From positions 55,944 through 119,943 of the forward strand of contig NZ_JALBVB010000040.1 in NCBI RefSeq assembly GCF_022669155.1: DNA of 64,000 bases, given 5' to 3'. The notes beneath the pieces were generated by a model. The model did no database searches and had not been told where the DNA came from. It worked only from the letters and a program-made list of their open reading frames with translations. This stretch comes from Kineococcus sp. TRM81007 (GTDB lineage Bacteria > Actinomycetota > Actinomycetes > Actinomycetales > Kineococcaceae). Of this stretch, positions 60,173 to 64,000 are shown in pieces; the stretch's first letter is position 1, and the number at the start of each line of letters is the position of its first letter. Position numbers and translations under genes: made by a program.

Positions 60173-60847
60173 CTACGTCCGGGGCGCGCCGCCCGCCCCC
60201 GCACCACTGGCCCCGGGACCGGCCAGCAGCGCCCGCGCCCGGGCCAGGTCCTCGGGCACGTCCACGTCCAGGTGCTCGTGCGCCTCCAGCGGCACCTCCA
60301 CCACCCGGGCCCCGCGCGCGCCGAGCAGCTCGCGCACGGGCCGGCCCGCCACGACGGGCAGCGACGCCACCACGGCCCTCGCGTGCGCGCGCCGGTACGC
60401 CGACAGCAGCGGCTGGCGCCGCCCCGAGGCGTCCACACCCACGGCCGCGTCCGCGTCGCCCGCCAGCGCCTCCAGCAGCCGCGGCACCGCCGACGCGGCG
60501 AACGGCTGGTCCCCGCCCAGCAGCACCACCGGGCAGCCGGCCCCGGGCGGGACGCCGGCGTCCAGCGCGGCCAGCCCGGCGGCGAACCCGGCCAGCGGCC
60601 CACCCCCGGGTGGTTCCTCCCGCACCGCCGGCACCCCCGCGACCCGGTCCGGGCCGACGAGCACCACCGGCCAGCACGGCGTCAGGTGCGCCAGCAGGTG
60701 CCGCAGCACGTCGCTCGACCCCAGCGGGGCCGCGAGCTTGTCGGCGCCGGCGGCGCGCGCCGCGAACCGCGTCCCGCCACCACCGGCCAGCACCACCACC
60801 GCGGCAGCCGCCCTGCCGGCGGGCGGTGCCGCCGGAACTCCCCGCAC
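60173..60847 (-). CDS. MobA-like molybdenum cofactor nucleotidyltransferase
   Basis: A 224-residue NTP-transferase: AAVVVLAGGGGTRFAARAAG and DKLAAPLGSSDVLRHLLAHL (nucleotide signature LAGGxGxRxxxxDK), VVLLGGDQPFAASAVPRLLE (metal Asp) and LDVDVPEDLARARALL. It fits MobA, which adds GMP to molybdopterin, or MocA-type cytidylyltransferases. GTG at 60847 with GGAGG six bases upstream is chosen over the longer 60961 start. Ends nine bases before the quinone-reductase start. Confidence 0.8.
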   Translation of the reverse strand: MRGVPAAPPAGRAAAAVVVLAGGGGTRFAARAAGADKLAAPLGSSDVLRHLLAHLTPCWPVVLVGPDRVAGVPAVREEPPGGGPLAGFAAGLAALDAGVPPGAGCPVVLLGGDQPFAASAVPRLLEALAGDADAAVGVDASGRRQPLLSAYRRAHARAVVASLPVVAGRPVRELLGARGARVVEVPLEAHEHLDVDVPEDLARARALLAGPGASGAGAGGAPRT

Positions 60848-61005
60848 CCCTGTCCTCCAGTCGACACGCCGCCCGCTGATGGTCCGAACGGGCGGTTCCA
60901 CCCCCCGACCGCTCACCCTCGGCTCCCCGCCACCCGATCCGACAGGTGTCTGCTCGAGCACCGGTGAGCCCTCTCACCGCTCACCATCGCTTACGGAAGG
61001 TTGAC

Positions 61006-63969
61006 ATGCTGCGGAACCTGAGCATCAGAGCGAAGCTGCTGGTCCTCCTCGCGGTACCACTGCTGCTCCTCATGAGCGCTGTCGCGGCCATCGACACGGA
61101 CTCCATCCTGGAGGCGGACGAGGAGCGCGACCTGGCGAACTACGTCGGGATCTCCACGGAGTACGACGCGGTCCTGCACGCCATCCAGGAGGAGCGCCTG
61201 CTCACCGTCCAGTACGTGACGGTGCCGAGCGACGAGCTGAAGGCGCAGGTCGACGCGGCTCGCGCCACCACCGACTCCACCATGCAGGCCGCGACGGTGG
61301 CCGCCGAGGAGTCCGGCGTCGAGTTCGACGAGGGCACCAAGGCCGTCGCGGTGGAGAACCTCTCCGCCGCCGCCTTCAACACGCTGCCGCAGCTGCGCGC
61401 GGCCGTGGACGACCTGCGCACCACCCCGTTGAACGCCTTCGAGCTCTACAACGGCGTCTACGGCGCCGTCGCCGACCTGACGATCGCGGTCGCCGACGAC
61501 TCCCCGATCCGCGACCTGGCGACCCGCCTGGCCGCCACCGGGTACCTGCACCGCGAGATCGACCAGATCGCCCAGGAGCAGCTGGCCGGCCTGATGGTGC
61601 TGCGCGGCACCGCCGGCACCGAGGTGCGCAACCTGCGCCTGAACGCGATCAGCCAGCAGGACTACTTCGACGCGCAGGTCCGCGACCGCCTGGGCGAGGA
61701 GGGTCTCTCGATCCTCGACGGCGCCCTGACCACGTCGGCCGCCACCAGCGCCGTGGCGTACGTCAACCAGGACCGGAACCTGTTCGACGCCGCCATCTCC
61801 GGCTCGCCCAGCCTGAGCGAGGAGGACTGGACGGCGCACTCGCAGGGCCTCATCGACGCCTACCACGTGGCCACCGACCAGATCATCGCCTCCGCCGCGG
61901 CCGAGGCCGACGAGCGCGCCGACGAGGTGCTGCGCAACGTCCTGGTCATCACCGTCGGCAGCCTCCTGGTGCTCGTCGCCGCGGCCGTCCTCGGCGTGCG
62001 CACCGCCCGCAGCATCGGCACCCGCCTGCGCGCCCTGTCCGCCGCCGCCACCGAGGTGCGCGACGAGCTGCCCCGCATGGTGGAGCGCATGCAGACCCCG
62101 GGCGAGGGCCCGGGCGTGGAGTTCACCCCGCTGACCGTCACCAGCACCGACGAGATCGGCCAGGTCGCGCACGTCATCAACGACCTGAACGAGACCACGT
62201 TCCGCATCGCCGGTGAGCAGGCCGCCCTGCGCGCCTCCATCGCCGAGATGTTCATCAACGTGGCGCGCCGCGACCAGGCGCTGCTGGCCCGCCAGCTGTC
62301 CTTCCTGGACCAGCTGGAGCGCACCGAGGAGAACCCGGACACCCTCGAGGACCTGTTCACCCTCGACCACCTGGCCACCCGGATGCGGCGCAACGCCGAG
62401 TCCCTGCTCGTCCTGGCCGGCATCAACACCGGCCGCCGCCTGCGCCGCCCGCTGCCGCTGTCGGACGTCATCCGCACCGCGGCCGGCGAGATCGAGCACT
62501 ACGACCGCGTCGACCTGTCCCTGCAGGTGGACCCGCCGGTCGTCGGCCACCTGGCGCTGTCCCTGTCGCACCTGCTCGCCGAGCTGCTGGAGAACGCCAC
62601 CAGGTTCTCCGACCCCGGCACCCGCGTGGTCGTCGCCACCGCGGAGAGCGCCCGCGGCATCGAGGTGGCGATCACCGACACCGGCCTCGGCATGAGCGAG
62701 GAGGAGCTGCGCACCGCCCGCGAGCGCATCGACGGCGGCCGCGCCAGCGAGTTCGTCGGCGCGCAGCGGCTCGGCTTCTACGTCGTGGGCCGCCTGGCCG
62801 CCCGGCTGGACCTCGAGGTCGACTTCCGCTCCGGCGAGGGCGCGGGCACCACGATCACCGTGCTGCTCGGGTCGGCGGTGTTCACCCCGGGCAGCGTCTC
62901 CGCGGAGGTCCCCGACCTGCCTGCCGCCGAGCCCGCGGCCCTGCCTGCCGCCGAGCCCGCGGCCGGGGCGATGGTCCTGCCCCCCGCCGGGCCGGTGGCC
63001 GCAGGCCCCGACTCGATCGTCCGCAACCCGCTCGCCGCGGACGGGGTCGGCGGCGCCCTGTCGGCCACGCTGGAGGAGTCGGCCGCCCGCGCGGCCGGCG
63101 AGGCCGGCGTCGCCGCCCCCGCGCCGCAGGTGAGCCGCACCGGCCGCAGCCTGCCCACCCGCCGCAAGCCCACCCGCGGTGCGGGCGCGGACGAGGCCCG
63201 TGCGGCGGCCCCGGCGGCCGAGCCGGCGGCCGAGCCGGCGGCCGAGCCGGCCTGGCAGCCGGTGTCCGCCCCCGACCCCTCGGCGGGCACGGCCCCGGCG
63301 ATGCCCAAGCGCGAGCGCAAGGCGGAGGCTCCCGCCACGCTGACCGCGGCGCAGGACATCCTGCCCCGCGCCGGCCGCAAGCCCCGCCCGGTGCGCGACT
63401 CCGCCACCCCGCCCAAGACGGCGGCCGAGGCCTTCTGGACCTCCCGCCGTCGCGCGGCGGAGCCCGAGGGTGCGGAGCGCCCTGCTCCCGCCCCCGCCCC
63501 CGCTCCGGCTCCGGCTCCGGCTCCGGAGGAGACCGCTCCCGCGGCTCCGCAGGAGAGCGTCGCCGCAGCCGCCGGGACGGCCCCGCTCGTCCCGTCGCCC
63601 GCGCCGTCGCCCGAGGCCGCCGTCGACGAGGCGCCGGCCGCGGTCCCGGTCGCCCGCACCGTCGGCGACACGATGCGCCAGCGCAACGTGCTCGCCGCCG
63701 AGGCCCTGTCCGCGCTCACCGAGGGCCAGGCCTTCAGCCCGGCGATGAGCGGCGGCTCCACGCCGCTGGTGCGCCGGCAGGCCGGTGCCACGCCGGCCGC
63801 GGCCAAGCCGGCCCCGGCCCGGCCCGCGGCCGCCCGCCAGCGCCGTGCTCCCGCGGACGTCCGCTCGATGCTGTCCGGCTTCCAGGCCGGCGTGTCCCGC
63901 GGCCGCGCCGAGGGCGACCCGGCCCCGGCCGTCCGCCCCGCCACCGGGGACGCCGGTGACCGCGCCTGA
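61006..63969 (+). CDS. Conservon-type sensor histidine kinase with NIT domain
   Basis: A 987-residue membrane kinase. TM1 (residues 10-31, LLVLLAVPLLLLMSAVAAI), an extracellular nitrate/nitrite-sensing NIT domain with repeated helices (EYDAVLHAIQEERLLTVQYV, REIDQIAQEQLAGLMVLRG), TM2 near 312 (VLVITVGSLLVLVAAAVLGV), HAMP, a dimerisation helix pair (RRDQALLARQLSFLDQLE, TLDHLATRMRRNAESLLVL) and a HATPase (ELLENATRFSDPGTR; DTGLGMSEEEL). About 340 Ala/Pro-rich residues follow. This is the CvnA arrangement, normally followed by roadblock, DUF742 and GTPase genes; those would lie beyond the window. ATG at 61006 with GGAAGG upstream. Confidence 0.9.
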   Translation: MLRNLSIRAKLLVLLAVPLLLLMSAVAAIDTDSILEADEERDLANYVGISTEYDAVLHAIQEERLLTVQYVTVPSDELKAQVDAARATTDSTMQAATVAAEESGVEFDEGTKAVAVENLSAAAFNTLPQLRAAVDDLRTTPLNAFELYNGVYGAVADLTIAVADDSPIRDLATRLAATGYLHREIDQIAQEQLAGLMVLRGTAGTEVRNLRLNAISQQDYFDAQVRDRLGEEGLSILDGALTTSAATSAVAYVNQDRNLFDAAISGSPSLSEEDWTAHSQGLIDAYHVATDQIIASAAAEADERADEVLRNVLVITVGSLLVLVAAAVLGVRTARSIGTRLRALSAAATEVRDELPRMVERMQTPGEGPGVEFTPLTVTSTDEIGQVAHVINDLNETTFRIAGEQAALRASIAEMFINVARRDQALLARQLSFLDQLERTEENPDTLEDLFTLDHLATRMRRNAESLLVLAGINTGRRLRRPLPLSDVIRTAAGEIEHYDRVDLSLQVDPPVVGHLALSLSHLLAELLENATRFSDPGTRVVVATAESARGIEVAITDTGLGMSEEELRTARERIDGGRASEFVGAQRLGFYVVGRLAARLDLEVDFRSGEGAGTTITVLLGSAVFTPGSVSAEVPDLPAAEPAALPAAEPAAGAMVLPPAGPVAAGPDSIVRNPLAADGVGGALSATLEESAARAAGEAGVAAPAPQVSRTGRSLPTRRKPTRGAGADEARAAAPAAEPAAEPAAEPAWQPVSAPDPSAGTAPAMPKRERKAEAPATLTAAQDILPRAGRKPRPVRDSATPPKTAAEAFWTSRRRAAEPEGAERPAPAPAPAPAPAPAPEETAPAAPQESVAAAAGTAPLVPSPAPSPEAAVDEAPAAVPVARTVGDTMRQRNVLAAEALSALTEGQAFSPAMSGGSTPLVRRQAGATPAAAKPAPARPAAARQRRAPADVRSMLSGFQAGVSRGRAEGDPAPAVRPATGDAGDRA

Positions 63970-63976
63970 TCGTTCC

Positions 63977-64000
63977 CGCGGCTCCCGTCCGGGAGCCGCG
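63977..64000. terminator. Strong hairpin after the sensor-kinase gene
   Basis: CGCGGCTCCC-gtcc-GGGAGCCGCG, perfect 10-bp stem and 4-base loop, eight bases after the stop and reaching the window end. Either a terminator or a partial attenuator before conservon partner genes. Confidence 0.5.

Noticed and set aside
1..64000. CRISPR arrays, tRNA/rRNA genes, complete IS elements or prophage
   Set aside because: No regularly spaced repeats, no tRNA cloverleaf or CCA-type ends, and no transposase, integrase or phage structural motif was recognised in any plausible frame.

Overview
The window is about 74% G+C, uses GTG starts very often, and stacks genes with 4-base GTGA stop/start overlaps. This points to an actinobacterium. 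The NIT-domain 'conservon' kinase at the right edge, the mycothiol-dependent isomerase family protein and the overall gene types fit Kineosporia/Kineococcus-like or related lineages, but the genus is an inference. No tRNA, rRNA, CRISPR array or complete insertion sequence was seen.

Layout: (1) 0.1-13.2 kb is an accessory stretch: a short UvrA paralogue, an SRPBCC protein, a monomeric PheRS-like protein, a P-loop kinase, a VOC/TetR pair with a clear operator, an aminoglycoside-phosphotransferase-like kinase and an EamA exporter, mixed with gene debris (truncated DHFR/RibD, GNAT and SRPBCC fragments, and a frameshifted XRE regulator). (2) 13.2-25.7 kb: an HD-domain protein, then an acetylxylan-esterase-like gene divergent from a tight nine-gene operon. 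The operon holds an ABC sugar importer, a cytoplasmic GH95 alpha-L-fucosidase and enzymes matching every step of the non-phosphorylating L-fucose pathway to pyruvate and lactate. (3) 25.7-31.8 kb: VOC protein, broken Uma2 gene, a TerD protein fused to a PD-(D/E)XK nuclease-like domain, a nucleotidyltransferase-GNAT fusion and a DUF1353 membrane protein. (4) 31.8-39.4 kb: GntR/FCD regulator, three DUF418 membrane proteins (two in a recent tandem duplication), a uronate-dehydrogenase-like SDR, a Nei-type DNA glycosylase and histidyl-tRNA synthetase. (5) 39.5-45.5 kb: a polyol (mannitol/sorbitol type) ABC importer with mannitol dehydrogenase, divergent from a SorC-family regulator across a long palindromic operator. 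(6) 45.5-55.5 kb: a second debris-rich stretch with an orphan Imm5-type immunity gene, TfoX genes (one intact, one broken), a maleylpyruvate-isomerase-fold protein, a YdjC-like deacetylase, a lipoprotein and a membrane protein. (7) 55.5-64 kb: aldo/keto reductase, secreted repeat protein, GH15 glycosidase with quinone oxidoreductase, MobA-like nucleotidyltransferase and the conservon sensor kinase.

Inferred joint function of the two sugar loci: acetylated, fucosylated plant or glycan oligosaccharides would be deacetylated, imported, defucosylated in the cytosol and the fucose oxidised. Polyols would be imported and oxidised to ketoses. Neither importer has its own ATPase gene here, so a shared MsmK-type ATPase elsewhere is expected. 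The most unusual single protein is the TerD-nuclease fusion. The most testable regulatory signals are the duplicated 11-bp palindrome of the fucose locus, the SorC-side operator and the 14-bp intercistronic hairpin in the polyol operon.
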